Positions 47,700-60,139 of a stretch of DNA of 64,000 bases are shown piece after piece. The translations under genes and the position numbers were made by a program. Source of the DNA: Lobosporangium transversale (lineage: Eukaryota; Mortierellomycota; Mortierellomycetes; Mortierellales; Mortierellaceae); the NCBI RefSeq assembly GCF_002105155.1, contig NW_019028992.1, forward strand, positions 372,001-436,000. Reading direction: 5' to 3'. The notes below the pieces were generated by a model. The model was not told the DNA's origin, ran no database searches, and was given only the letters and a program-made list of their open reading frames with translations. Position 1 is the stretch's first letter. Each line of letters begins with the position of its first letter.

Positions 47700-49209
47700 A
47701 TGACGAAAGGTGCGCAGAGAGAGATAAAAAGGCGACATAAATCTACTTAAACAGGACATCCATCGATCAACTATATCAGCTATACCCACTCTATCCCATC
47801 GACGATGATAATTCTCATCATAAATGGATCTGTACGAAAAAATAAAAAAAAAAAATAAACATCCATACAACCTATCTAGGCGGAGTAAATCTATGTAGTA
47901 ATAGTCGGCACAAAGAGAAAAAGACAAAGGATCGCATCTGTGTGGTAATGAAGTAGGGAACAGGAGAAAAGGACTAAGAAGTAGGAATGAGAACTTTGTC
48001 ATCAACCCGCCTATTCACATAAGCCTTAAGAAAGAAGGATTACAGGAGGGAAGCCAGACAACCATTCCTACTTGACTATGGGAATCAGGATGTGGGACTT
48101 CGTCCTCAAACCTGGGATAGTGATTACCAACAGTGAGAACCAACTTTTTTTTTTTTATTTTATTTTATTCCTCGGGAAATATCGTCCTTTTTATAAATGG
48201 AATACTATGCTGGATCGCGTGTGACTGGAGAGAACACCTGTTACGAGCTACAACTATTCAAATGACAGAGTCGACTGACAGCAAGCTTATTTGTTTGGTA
48301 AACGTTGTCATAATTGACAATTATTGTAGCCACTCCTTCAGACAAGAACAAGGCTCTCGCCGCCAAGAAGGCTGCCTTGAAGGGCGTGAACGGTCAGAAG
48401 GCTCGTAAGATTCGCACTTCGACCACCTTTAACCGCCCCAAGACCCTCAAACTTGATCGCAAGCCCAAGTATGTCCGCAAGTCTGTTCCTCACGCTCCTC
48501 GTTTGGACCAGTACAAGGTCTTGAAGGCTCCTCTTAATACCGAGTCGGCAATGAAGAAGATTGAAGAGAATAACACACTCGTCTTCCTCGTTGATGTCAA
48601 GGCCAACAAGCGTCAAATCAAGGAATCCTTGAAGAAGATGTATGATGTTACCGCCCTCAAGGTCAACACTCTTATCCGGTATGTAAATATGATCACTCTT
48701 TTTGAGGTTTTTATTTATTTATTTATTCTTACAGGATCTGGATCCTCAGAACGGTTAAGAAGGCGATACAGCATTTTTTGGAGAGGGAAAAAAAAAAAAA
48801 AAAAAAAAAAAAAAAGTGATGGACCGGGAATGATATTGTCATGAAAGCATATTGATGGAGAGCATTTTATACAACAGAACAAGTGAAGGCGTCAGAAGAC
48901 AATTGAGGGGTCAGAGATCTTTTTATTTATTTTTGAGCAAGCTGGGTAGATGGGGAGCATTTAGTTCAGGAATGTTGGATAGAATGGATGAATAGCAGTG
49001 TTAACAGTGCAAAGACGTCAAGTTTTTAAAAATTAGGAGTTGTGTAATATGGGCTTTCAATCTATCGTAACTAGCTTGAGAAAAAAATCAGCTAATTGAT
49101 CAATATTTTTTTTTTTTTTTCTAGCCCTGATGGTAACAAGAAGGCTTACATCAAGCTTACTGCCGATGTCGATGCTCTCGATGTTGCCAACAAGATTGGC
49201 TTCATTTAA
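47700..49209 (+). CDS. RPL25: 60S ribosomal protein uL23 (L25/L23a)
   Basis: Exon 2 (48330-48678) and exon 3 (49125-49209) encode [20 protein letters not shown], then [20 protein letters not shown], and end [14 protein letters not shown]. This is uL23, which binds 25S rRNA near the peptide exit and docks SRP and chaperones. Exon 2 needs one base from exon 1. ATGACGAAAG followed by GTGCGC (exon 1, 47700-47709) fits, giving MTKATPSDKN and 147 residues, with a 620 nt first intron. The donor GTGCGC is weaker than others here, so the exact first exon is less sure than the rest. A basic N-terminal arm is typical of L25. Confidence 0.92.
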
Positions 49210-49883
49210 ACGCCTCTTCCATTTTTTTTTTTAAAAAAAAAAAATAAACAAATAGATAGCGCAGGTGTATAATTCTATATTCAAAATCATGGCGTATGAT
49301 TGTTATGTTATTTTCTTTTAAAAAAGAAAAGGAGAGTCTGTTGCAGAAGATAAGCCTTGGGCGTCGATACTGGTTATACTTCATTAGCGGTTATTATTCA
49401 AAAGGAGGGATATTAAAGCATGATCATGCATTATCTTTGTAACGAAGCATGGTGTCTGTGATCCAATCTTAAGCAACCTGAAATAATTTATTCCATGAAT
49501 GTTATGCACCGAGTGTAATTCGTGTAATTCGTGCCATCTGCGTGGAAAGTAAATCCAATTCCATCCCTGTGTCACCTCTGCGATCTGTTGGCTAGTCCCT
49601 CTTTTCTGCTCTGAACCGCAATCTCTCTCTCTCTCTCTATTTCTCTCTCATATTTTACGCTTGATTCTTCATCCTGAAAGAATTCATCCTCATTAGCATC
49701 TCTCTCTCTCTTTCTTCTTCATTTCTTGTCATCACACCCCTTCTCCTCCTCTCCCTTTTTATATATTCTTATTCCTCTTATTCATTTCCTTTCCCCTTTT
49801 TTTTTTTTTTTTTTTTTTCTTCTTCTTCTTCTCAAGATATCAATTGTACCTCACAACTAACATCATAGTTTGTAACTCGTCCA
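49210..49883. other. Intergenic, pyrimidine-rich
   Basis: Contains CT-rich and T-rich stretches (49621-49830) ahead of the septin gene and no coding signal. It is probably the septin promoter and leader. Confidence 0.5.
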
Positions 49884-52717
49884 ATGCCACTTGTAAGCAT
49901 TCTTCAGACACTATTATTGTCTAACACCCACTCATACAATCACACATTCACATATTCACATATATTCACATATACACACCAATACACTTTCGCACATCCC
50001 GTTCTGTCTCAAGATCGTCACTCATTGTATCCTGTTCACTAGTAATGACATTCATTGTTTAATTCCTAACGTCTTTTTCTCTTTCTCTCTCTCTCTCTCA
50101 TTAATTGTTCTATCCCTGCAACGAAACATAATCGGTTCTTTTTATCAGGAATTTGCCCATCAACACAAGTAAGCCAGTTGGAAGCAAAACCCTTTTTTAT
50201 ATGTATATTTATATATATATATATATGTATTCGACGATCCCTTGAACAGTTGACCAATTGAAGTCTATCAAATTTTTCTTTTTTCTCATTCTTCACTTTT
50301 CATCGTGCGCAAACTTAGTGGCCAGTACCCAGACCCAGGCCCATGGAAGCATGCAGAGCCAAGGCCCCTGACACTCACAGGGCCTCTCGGACTCGACTCA
50401 CTTCCTACTCAACGTTTCACCAAAGTAAAGCGTGCCTCTTTTGGATTAAACCTGATGGTCGTCGGTAAGTCTTCATCTTATATCTCACACAAATAGTTCT
50501 GTGGGTGAATTCTCGAGAATGAAAAAATGCCGAGGAGGGTGGGCAGTATGGAATTCCTCTCCCTCTGCTATTTTTTTTTTTTTTTTATTTTTTTTTTTTA
50601 GCTTGTTTTATTGTCTGAACGCTCATTACATCTATTTCGACAACGTTTGTACTACGCTTAACATGTGCTCATCTATTTATTCGTTCTCAACACATTCTTG
50701 TTCTCCTAAGGCGAGAGTGGTCTTGGAAAGACAACTTTTATGAACACTTTGTTCAATTCGGACCTCAAAGAGGAGATTCTCCCAAAGAATCCTCAGCAAA
50801 CACAAACTGTAGAGATCCAACCTTCATATTATGGTAATTTTTATTTTTATTTTTTATTTTTTTTTTTAAGGTATGATGTGAACTTTTACAGAGCTAAAAA
50901 AGACAAATTGTAACCTTATTTTATTATATTTTATTTTTTATAGAGCTGTACGAAGATGGTGTCCAGCTTAACCTTTGCATCGTTGACACTCCAGGGTTCG
51001 GAGACCAATTAAACCGTGAGCACAAGTAAATATCGCACCATTATTGTTGGATAGGATCCAACCTGGATATATATATATATATATTCACCCTTGCTTTTCT
51101 GTTCATTTAATATTGCCCTGCCTTCTTTTTTTTTTTTTTTTTTTTTTTTTTTCCTTGACTGAAGGCTACTAAACTGCATGCTCGCATATTTTTTTGCTCT
51201 CGGACAATCCACTTTTTGTGCCTGATCCTATATTTACCATTTCAACCACTTCGTTGTTTATGTGTAAATATTGTGTGTGTGTGTGTGTTGAGTTTGCTCC
51301 TCTCTGAAGTTGTTTTCTGTTGGATGAGAGCATCTCTATCTGTCTTTGTTTTATTTTTTCCTCTTGGTGCAGGCACCTTCTCTCTCTCTCTCTCTCTCTT
51401 TTTTTTTTTTTTTTTTTTTTTTTTTGGCTAGATACTTACTGTCGATTTCTATGTGTGTTACTCAATTTCCTTCCCTAGCGTTGCCCCCATTGTGGCATAT
51501 ATTGACAAGCAATTTGAGGAGTATATGGCCGCAGAAGGTCATCCTGGATTCCGCAAGAGTATTCCTGATACTCGAATTCATGCAGTCCTCTACTTTATCG
51601 CGCCTAATGGTCATGGGTATGAACATTTATTTAGTTCTTTCCAATCGCTTGGTCATATTTGTTAACCGCCAAAAAAAAAAAAAAAAAAAAAAAAAAGCGC
51701 ATATTTCTTAAACATCTCAATGGGCTCTTCTTTGAATTGGATTAGTTTAAAGGAACTTGATGCCAAGGCTCTGAAGACTTTGTCCGCCAAGGTAAATGTC
51801 ATCCCCATCATCGCCAAGGCTGACACCATGACAGCAGAAGAAAAGGTTTCGTTCAAGAACATCTTGCTTCAGGATCTGGAACACCATAACATCAGGACCT
51901 TTCCTTCTTCTTATCCTGATGAGGTCGATGGTGCCGATGACCTTCTTGTAAGTTGAATGAAAAGAAGAGGAAAAATATATATATATATATATATTTCTAG
52001 ATCTAACAGCATACCTTCATCCCTTACCTGAATAGCAATATATCCCATTCTCGGTCATTGGAAGCGACAACACAGTCGAAATTGGTGGCAGGAGAGTGCG
52101 TTGCAGGACATATCGTTGGGGCATTGTAGAAGGTAAGGAAGACAGAGTGCGAACATGGATCATTCACAAATACTCCTCGAAGAAGTGGAAAAAATAAATA
52201 AATAATAATACAGAAGAGCTTATCAATTATCTTTCTCGCCACCGATTGTGTTTATCTTATAGTTGAAAACGCGGAACATTCAGACTTTGTCCACTTGCGG
52301 GAGCTCTTGATGTCAACCTGTTTGCATGATTTGGTCGAGACAACCCATACTGTGCACTATCACCGACATCGTGGTGATGCTCTCCGTGCAAAGGGGCGTC
52401 CGATCTCGATCCTAGAATGTGATGACTCGTACGAATCTCAGATTTCGGGCACAAAGATCAAGAACAAGGAGGAGTTGAACCGCAAAGAAGAAGAGATCCG
52501 TCAACTGTTCGTTCAGAAGGTGAAGGAGAAGGAAACTGAGCTGCGTGAGCGTGAGGAGAAATTGAGTACCAAGAAACAGCAAATGGAAGCCGAGCTGGAA
52601 CAGCTTCGTGCCCAGATTGAGGCTGAACAACGAGAACTGGATGAGGCGGTCTCGACGCTCGCGCGCAATGGAACAATTTCAAAAGCTCCCAGTAAGCTGT
52701 TCGCCAAGGCGAAATAA
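49884..52717 (+). CDS. Septin GTPase with C-terminal coiled coil
   Basis: Eight exons are proposed: 49884-49892, 50326-50464, 50711-50833, 50944-51025, 51479-51616, 51746-51947, 52036-52132 and 52263-52717, for 414 residues. Exons 2-8 are firm. The first exon (ATGCCACTT before GTAAGC) is the only nearby start that fits the phase. Seen are the polybasic-to-GTPase entry RFTKVKRASFGLNLMVVG, P-loop GESGLGKTT, CIVDTPGFGD (G3), IAKADTMTAEE (G4), and septin-unique YRWGIVEVENAEHSDFVHLR. A C-terminal coiled coil from about 330 (NRKEEEIRQLFVQKVKEKET) ends KLFAKAK. Septins assemble into hetero-oligomeric filaments at septa, branches and hyphal tips. The coiled coil excludes the Cdc10 group; Cdc3, Cdc11 and Cdc12 types remain possible. 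The gene converges on the Sld7-like gene. Confidence 0.93.
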
Positions 52718-52975
52718 GGAAAAGGAATACAACTGCTCATCTACAGTAAATTCATACGCGCACATACATACACACGCAATATCATCACCAATAAGAATCA
52801 ACATTCAAATAATCCATGATATCGTATAACAGACTAGAAAATTAATAATAATAATAATAATAGTAATATTATCTCAGCCAAACAATTTTCTGTCTGGTAA
52901 ATATGCGTCAATTGAGAACAATATCTTAGTAGTAGGGTTTTCTCTTGCTTAATAATTAAGCTTTATGAAGGTCCT

Positions 52976-53072
52976 TTAAAGCAATGCTGCATGTCTATCC
53001 ATTAGTCGCTCTAATTCATCCAAATGGTATTGCCGACTAGTGATATCTTTGCGCTATTGTAATGTATCCAAG

Positions 53073-53107
<35 letters not shown>

Positions 53108-55951
53108 TAGTCAGTCATATGAGTATAAGAGCACTTTCAACATGTAAAAATGGCATGGGAGACCTTGACTTACCATGGCAAAAGTAACACTCCTGTAAAG
53201 ATTTGCGGCGCATTCTTTATAGTCTTCATGATCCGTTGTGATGTTAATCCTGGACAAGACTGGTGCAAGTAGGCCTTTAATTGTCTATAGGCGATAAAAA
53301 AAACGGAAATGACAATAAGCAAATGACCAACTGTGGTTGTAAAAGTCCATAGCAGCAGCATATTAATAGTGTTTGACTTACGGCCTTGTTGTGAGCCTCG
53401 ATTGACTTCGTGCTCGTTGTTAGTGGAATGAAACTCGCAGAAGGCAATCCTGTGCGTATTGATCCAGGACCTAGCAGCCTCCTTCGTAAGCTCTCGGTCG
53501 TCACATCCAATGGTTGTTGTGGGGCCCTTGATGGGCTTTTGACGCGACTTAAGCCCTTTCGGATGACTTTTGTTGCTGATACTGTTCTGGAAACTTTTGT
53601 ACTTGAGGCGGTTGAGGCTGGTATGGTTGCTGTCATCGTCGTCGTCGCCGCAGTTTGATCTGCTATATCCATACCATTTGAGATAGTCTGTTTACAGCCT
53701 ACAACATGAGAGTCCATGCTGCGATGCCTTGACAAAGTATGGCCTGTGTCACTCGACACATCTTTATTAGCAAAGGCCATTCTGTTCAATGTCTGAGTAC
53801 GCGTGAGAGCTCTTTCCTTGAGATTATCTTTGGCAGTAGCTGAAGACAGAGAGATAGTTTGGGCTGACAGAGTGCGATCAGCTTGTGGTAGAGGCACTAT
53901 ATAAGGAGTCCAAGTTTTGCTTCTTTCAAGAGCTCGCAACATTTCTATTTCTTGTCGTAATGATTTGTCTAATATTGAAGTTTTTTGGAATCATTACCCA
54001 GTGTTAATTAAAAAGAAGCTTTCGTGGGTTAATTATGTAGCTAGGTTTAATATGAGTTAGTTATCTGCTTTTGAAGCTTATTACCTTCATCCACATTCAT
54101 GTCTAAGAAAGCACTCCAATGTGATACATGTCCTGAATCCTCTTCATTAGTGTCATCATCATTTTCACTACCATTCATTATACTATTGACGATGGGGTCT
54201 TCGTATTGGATGTATGCTTCTGCATCTGCCCCTATTGAGGCCCCCAACTTTATATTGTCCCTGAACAGCTCTACGTCTGCGCTTGAGAACTGAGCTGCTT
54301 CAGTATCCTGCTTCAGTCTTTCCAGCGAGCGTGAATTTAGAAAGATTTGTTCTGAAAGGTTGACTTGATCAACTAGTGGATATGCAAAAAAGGATATGGT
54401 GGGAACGTTGGTCTCACTCACATAGCCGTGGTTATTATCGCTATTGCCATCCAGTATGCCATATACTAAGAACATAGTTGTTTCCTGATACAATTTTAGC
54501 CGAGGATCTTCATACACTTCTGCCAGGTCAAAAAATTGAAGCATAGCCTCAGCTTAGTAAATTAACGATACAATGAGTTTGTGTAACATGATGAGGCTGT
54601 CCTTGAGATCTATCAGTCGCTGCCTACCTGCTGTACTATTTGCGGGCGATGATGTCCCTGCATTACCTGTCGATAGCAAAAAAGGATTCTCATCTTGTTT
54701 CGAAGCAGCAGACAGCATACCCTTCTTCTTCGACGATTGTCCAGGTTTCTTTACCACTCTCAACAACAATCCTATTTGCCCCATAGCCATACCACCGCCC
54801 TCTCGGCAACGTGCTCTCATGTCATCCTACGGAATGGATAATGTAAATACAGCAGGTGCTCATTTAGCGTTATTTGATGCGAGAAAAGGGGTATATCAAA
54901 TTGGTTGTCAATGTCATCTGGGATGAAGACTGTATTACAATGTCGTCTTGGTCGAACAACTCCATTAAATATTGAGCAGATACTGTGCTCTCTGGTGATG
55001 TGAAGCTAATGCGGAGAAAATAGAAAAAGCCAGACAAAGTTGAGTTATCATGATTATTGAGATCAAGCATATAAATAGTATGTAGAAATATTTTGCTTAC
55101 ATGCGACATGGTTCTGTACAACCTGGAGCCAGCAGGAAAATTGGGAAGCTACTAATTTGGATTTTTGCTATAAGATGCATCTCTGTATTTTCCCTCGCAG
55201 GCTGTGAGTATATGGTCCCCTGCTGGTGCTCATGTAGTTGTTGTAGATGGAGCTTGGAAATGGCGAAACCAATCCCTGGCAGCTCTGTGACTGTTGGTTG
55301 TAATTTAACTCCACTACATCCTTCGAAGATGGTCTGCTGGCGTTTGTCAAGACTAGCCTTCTTCAAAGAACCAGGCTCTTTGCGACCAGAAGATGATAAC
55401 GACGTTGCTATGGATGCCGAAGTGGAAGTTGAGGTGATCGGTTTCAAGGAGGGAACAATCCAAGATCCACCCCAGATAAGATCCCATTCTTGTTCATCGC
55501 TTTTCCTTCCTTTTCCTCTTCCAGATTGAATCTCCTCTATTGTTGTTGAAATCAACTTATGTTCAAGTAGCGATGACGAGGAAACTGGTGAATAACATTG
55601 CTTCAAAGTTGATGAGGGATGGGTGACCGGTGTCACATCTGCGGATGTTGGTGGAGAAGGTTGTTGCTGTATCCGTCTTGATTTTGGCGTAAAGGCTGGC
55701 TTTTTTTTATCTATCATTAGGAAAGGTGATTGTTCGTAAAATGAGGCTGGCCCGACCTTGGTCCCGCCATTCGCTAGTTTCTTCCTTCTGAAGGAAAATA
55801 CTGATGCTTCATCGATAGTTTCATTGCCGCCTTGTGGGATGCTTCCTCCTAACTCCTGTATATCTGTGATGTCATTTGAGCGTATATTTCCATTTAAAAC
55901 GGTGGTGGACGACTGGCTGAGACGACGAGAAGGAACATCCTGGCGCTTCAT
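52976..55951 (-). CDS. SLD7: Sld7-like DNA replication initiation protein
   Basis: Seven exons: 55951-55101, 55005-54939, 54826-54628, 54552-54085, 53968-53382, 53284-53174 and 53053-52976. Every junction is GT-AG and in phase, giving 786 residues. The C terminus reads HNKATIKGLLAPVLSRINIT, then DYKECAANLYRSVTFAMRKD. By eye this aligns with the C-terminal domain of yeast Sld7, where an Asn-Lys helix leads to DYxxLYKxTFDAAEFxxRDE. Around residue 275, FPIFLLAPGCTEPCRIFTSP followed by STVSAQYLMELF parallels a part of yeast Sld7 with PLW and YRCYSTSA. Sld7 partners Sld3 in loading Cdc45 at origins; MTBP is the animal counterpart. Yeast Sld7 is 257 residues; here the termini are separated by long Ser/Thr-rich disordered parts. 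The assignment rests on memory of the family and needs a profile search. Confidence 0.6.
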
Positions 55952-57371
55952 AATGGAGGCGAGTTGAGATTAGATTTCTAGTAACTGGCAAATGAGTAAC
56001 TTTGCTTATGCAAATTCTTTTAAACAATGTTTTAGTCAATGGTTTGTCCAATGGTGGCAAAGAATGAGTTTTGAATGCCAAGTCGAACACAGAGCAAAAC
56101 ATTCCAATGCCGAGTCACGAATATTTTTAGTACGCGTTTTGCCACCAAATCACACGACGCGCTGAGGTATTCTTTTTATTCAAATCCATTTTGCCATTGG
56201 GTGTCTATTTTTTATTTGCGAAATACACAGAACATTGATTCTTTTCATGAGTTGGCGATTTAAATGTCCAAGTGCATGGGGAATCCTTATTAAAGAATTG
56301 TCGCTATGCTACTTTTGATTTTGATTATATCTTCCACAGCGAAAGGGTCGCAAATGTTTATTGATCAATTTATCTCTATAATGACTAGGACCCACTTCAA
56401 GATGTTATGTTCTTCCGCGGGAAATGTTTCCACAGTGCCTTGTGGCAATTTTAAATGAGGTTGGTCTTAATGCTTCGATCTCGGCTGATTTTATAACTGA
56501 TTCAATCTTTTGTAAAAAAAAAAAAAAAAAAAAAAAGATAAAGAATGACTTAAAGTGATCAAATGAAACTCTTTCGAATACAATGAAGGGACGTAAAGCA
56601 GTGCCGCTCCTTATATCCAGGTATATGATCAAAAGGTTCAACAGCCTACACTGCTGCACTTAGCAAGTTATCAAGCATCTGTTTATCTTATTCCAAAAGC
56701 GACCGAGGGTTCAAGCATAAGCACTATGCCGATTATAAGAAAGCATAGATTGCTGTGTGTCCGCATAGAGTTTTGTATATTTTAGCATTTTCAACAGCGT
56801 GTCGATATGTTGAAGCTTTACTCTAATTGAGTACTGAATATGAGCGCCAAATATCATACGAAATGATGGGTTGCAACGATAGTACAATAACCGCAGCTGC
56901 AATAATGACAAGATAAAGAACGACGAATGCAAAAGAGGTGTTTCCTTTCCTTGTGCTTGCATATCTTTCTGGAGGACGAGGAATGATGCGATTGTGCATG
57001 GTGAGTAAAAAAGCATGGTCGTTTTTTTGTAATGTTGCACAAGCTCCTGTGCCTGTCTGTCTGTGTATGCCTGTGTTTTCTGCAGGGAAAAGAAATAAAA
57101 GAAAAACCTTCGTCTTTTAGACGCTTAATCTTCTTCCTTTTTTCCTCCTCTCTCCTCTTTTCTTTCTCTCCACTCCCTTTCCCTTTAAACAAATACTCAT
57201 TCAAATACAGTCGCACACTCTTTTCATTCATTTTTCTTCCATCTCGACTCGTTTGTTTGCTTCATCAAGATCATTACTGCATCACAACAACTAAGCCAGT
57301 GATTGCAATTGCGCGTTAAAAGCACCACCCATTACGTCTTTGCAAGTTACTTAAAATAAACAATTTCAACC
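55952..57371. other. Divergent intergenic region between Sld7-like and ARL8 genes
   Basis: About 1.4 kb holding both promoters. A run of 23 A (56514-56536) and a C/T-rich stretch at about 57130-57190 are present; no gene seen. Confidence 0.5.
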
Positions 57372-59063
57372 ATGACATCACTCCTTGAGTCTCTACTCAA
57401 TTGGCTGCGCGGTCTCTTCTTTAAGGTACTCCCTCTTCCATTCAGGCTACCTCCAAGTACTAGACTCGCTTTTAGAAATGTTGACATTTGTATTTGATTC
57501 TTCGGCGGAAAACCACTAACTTACTCGATTTTCTCTTTTCTTCTGGGAGACAACTTAGACTGAGATGGAGCTGACCCTAGTTGGATTGCAAAACAGTGGA
57601 AAGACTACATTAGTTAATGTTATTGCTGTAAGTTTTTTTTTTTTTTTTTTTTTTTTTACCATGGATTCTGAAATACATTGGCCATTGCCCTTTCTGGAGA
57701 TTTTTTTCGTTCCGCTATTTTTCAATTGCCCTATTACGTGAACGGAGAGTTTAGTCAGGAGCTTTCGACTCTAGCTGTTAGCCGGCTAAACTTTTCTACT
57801 TATAAACATATCATCACTGGGAATATCAGCAGGGGTGTCGCAAACATGGATGGATCGATGTTTATAACCGTTGACAGCACAGTCGTCATACTGTCACCGA
57901 GCAGCAGCCCCAAAATAATATCAAGGAGAGCAATCCAATGGTCATGTGGACAAGAAAAGGGGATTTTTTTTTATTGACGTACTTGCGACTTCAAAAAAAT
58001 AGAGCGAATATGCAGAGAAGCATTTAAGACAGCCTCCTTTCTATCCCCTCTTTGATTTTCTTTCTTGAAGCGATGCTGGATCAACACAATAACTCTTGAT
58101 TTGTAATGATGAATAGTCTGGCCAATTCTCCGAAGACATGATTCCCACAGTGGGCTTCAATATGCGTAAGGTCACCAAAGGAAATGTCACTATGAAGCTA
58201 TGGGATATTGGTGGACAACCAAGGTAAACGTCCAACTTTTTTTTTTTTTTTTTTTTTTTTTGCAACATTGCTTTCATGCAAGAGGGAGAATGAGCTACAG
58301 TATTACCCTTTGATAATACACTATCCTTAGACTAACAAATCCTTTGGTGTTTTATTTCATAATGTAGATTCCGGAGCATGTGGGAAAGATATTGCCGTGG
58401 TGTTAACGCTATTGTGTAAGTCCCTCCTTCTCTTTTTTATTTTTTATTTTTTATTTTTTCATTCGTTTCTTGCCATTCTTGAACCATATGGTTTGCGTCA
58501 CCTACATTATTTTGGATCTGATGACATCCGAAAGAGAGAGAGGGAGACAGGAAATTGATTAATAAATGATTGACGTCTCATTTTTTTTATTTTATTTTAT
58601 TTTTTTTTATACCTAGGTTTGTAATTGATTCTGCGGATCACGACAAACTGGATGCAGCGAGGACGGAACTCAGGAATCTGCTGGACAAACCACAGCTGGC
58701 TAGCATCCCTGTCCTTGTTCTTGGGAACAAGAACGATTTGCCGGGAGCACTATCGGTGGATCAGATCGTTGAAGTCATGTAAGATTAGCATGTAGCAAAA
58801 ATGGATGATCGTAGATCTGGATGTTTCTTTATTTTGTTTTTTTATTTTTATCACTGAGTTATACGCATTATAACAAAGATAACTGAGCGCGCGCCTATGA
58901 TTCTTTTTTTTTCCTCTCTTTTTTTGTCTTTGGAATTTCTTCAAATAGGAACCTGAAGCATATCGCAAATCGTGAAGTTTCCTGTTATTCAATCTCGGCT
59001 AAAAATCAAATCAACATTGATATCACGCTTCAGTGGTTGACTAAGAAGGGCAAGGGCAAGTAA
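57372..59063 (+). CDS. ARL8: ARL8 small GTPase
   Basis: Six exons: 57372-57425, 57559-57627, 58117-58223, 58368-58415, 58617-58778 and 58949-59063, in phase, for 184 residues (animal ARL8 is 186). The amphipathic N terminus [18 protein letters not shown] replaces the myristoylated Gly of ARF, as in ARL8. Then come [15 protein letters not shown] (P-loop), [20 protein letters not shown] (switch I), [19 protein letters not shown] (switch II), [14 protein letters not shown], and [22 protein letters not shown]8 works on lysosomes or vacuoles in positioning and fusion. P-loop Asn in GLQNSGKTT replaces the Tyr of human ARL8. A short frame inside intron 2 is not a gene. Confidence 0.97.
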
Positions 59064-59508
59064 ACAGGCTTCCAAAAAGACATTAACGGCTTATAAACAT
59101 TGTTTTTGGCTTAATAGTTGGTGAGGTGGAATGTCGAGCGAGATACATGTAGAGCGTAAAAACATAAACTATATCGATACTATCAATAAAATGAATAAGA
59201 CAAAATTATGCTAGATTGTTAAAGACAAAAAAAAAAAAAAAAAAAGTTCTGCAAAGTAGTGATTGCTTGGGTCAATCAGTTTGTTTTAATGATCAATTAG
59301 CAAATACGGTGACCCAGGTCAGGGACACAGAATACTTCAGACTAAAAAATAAATAGATAAACATTTGTATTATATTTTTATAACGGTGCTAAAATCGTCT
59401 AGATGGTGATGTTGATGATGAGGAATATTTTAAAGATAGATGAATTGGTAAAAAAAAAAGGGGGGGGGGGAAAGGAGGATATGCAACGAATAAAATAAAA
59501 TAAAACTT
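59064..59508. other. Convergent 3' intergenic region
   Basis: About 445 bp between the stop codons of ARL8 and the chitin-binding protein gene. An A run near 59227 and a short G run at 59460-59470; nothing else seen. Confidence 0.5.
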
Positions 59509-60139
59509 CTAAATCATGAATAAACCAGCAACAAAGACGATCACCAACGCCATTCTCGACTCGACGCCCTTGTCCTGAGATGCGGTAGCGCCACTTGGCT
59601 TTCCTGTAGGTTGGAGCTGGAATGTGGCACGAGAGCTCGTATAGGCGCCAGGAGAACTAGAGGCTGATGGTTGGCTAGTTGTAACAGCAATTGTGGTGGT
59701 AGAATCAGCTGTTGTTGTGGGGAACGCAACCGAGGTGGTGACAGTGGTCTGGTCGGATGTGATGGGAGCAGTAGGAGTGACTTCTGTGGGTGATGGTACA
59801 TCTGAAGTAACGCCTCCTGTGGGACTCTGAACACCTCCACAAGGAGCTCCAAATCCTGATTGACATCCTGCTCCACAATACATCTCTCCAGTTCCGCAAT
59901 AGCCCTACAATCCGAGGAGGAAAAAAAAAAAAAAAAAAATGTTTAGATATGTGAATACTTTTTTTTTTTAGCGATAAGAATAAAAAAGTGAGAAAAGAAA
60001 CACATACGTTGACAGAACAACAATCGGTGGGTGTGCAAGAGAGACCGCCAGCTTGGCTTCCACACTGTGCTTGAGCTGTGACCATGGACAAGATTCCAAG
60101 GCAGCATACTAGCATGGCAATGAATGTACTACGGTGCAT
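59509..60139 (-). CDS. GPI-anchored CBM18 (hevein-like) chitin-binding protein
   Basis: Two exons, 60139-60008 and 59904-59509, give 175 residues. A signal peptide (FIAMLVCCLGILSMVTAQA) leads to one CBM18 domain with the expected eight Cys: QCGSQAGGLSC, PTDCCSVN, then GYCGTGEMYCGAGC and APC. The intron splits the domain between CCS and YCG. A Ser/Thr/Pro-rich stalk of about 90 residues, probably O-mannosylated, follows. The C-terminal hydrophobic tail MALVIVFVAGLFMI fits a GPI signal. It is likely held on the wall or membrane, binding chitin. No catalytic domain (for example chitin deacetylase) is attached. Confidence 0.9.

Noticed and set aside
57678-57977. 99-codon plus-strand frame in ARL8 intron 2
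   Set aside because: No homology is recognisable, it lies fully within an intron with good borders, and ARL8 is complete without it.
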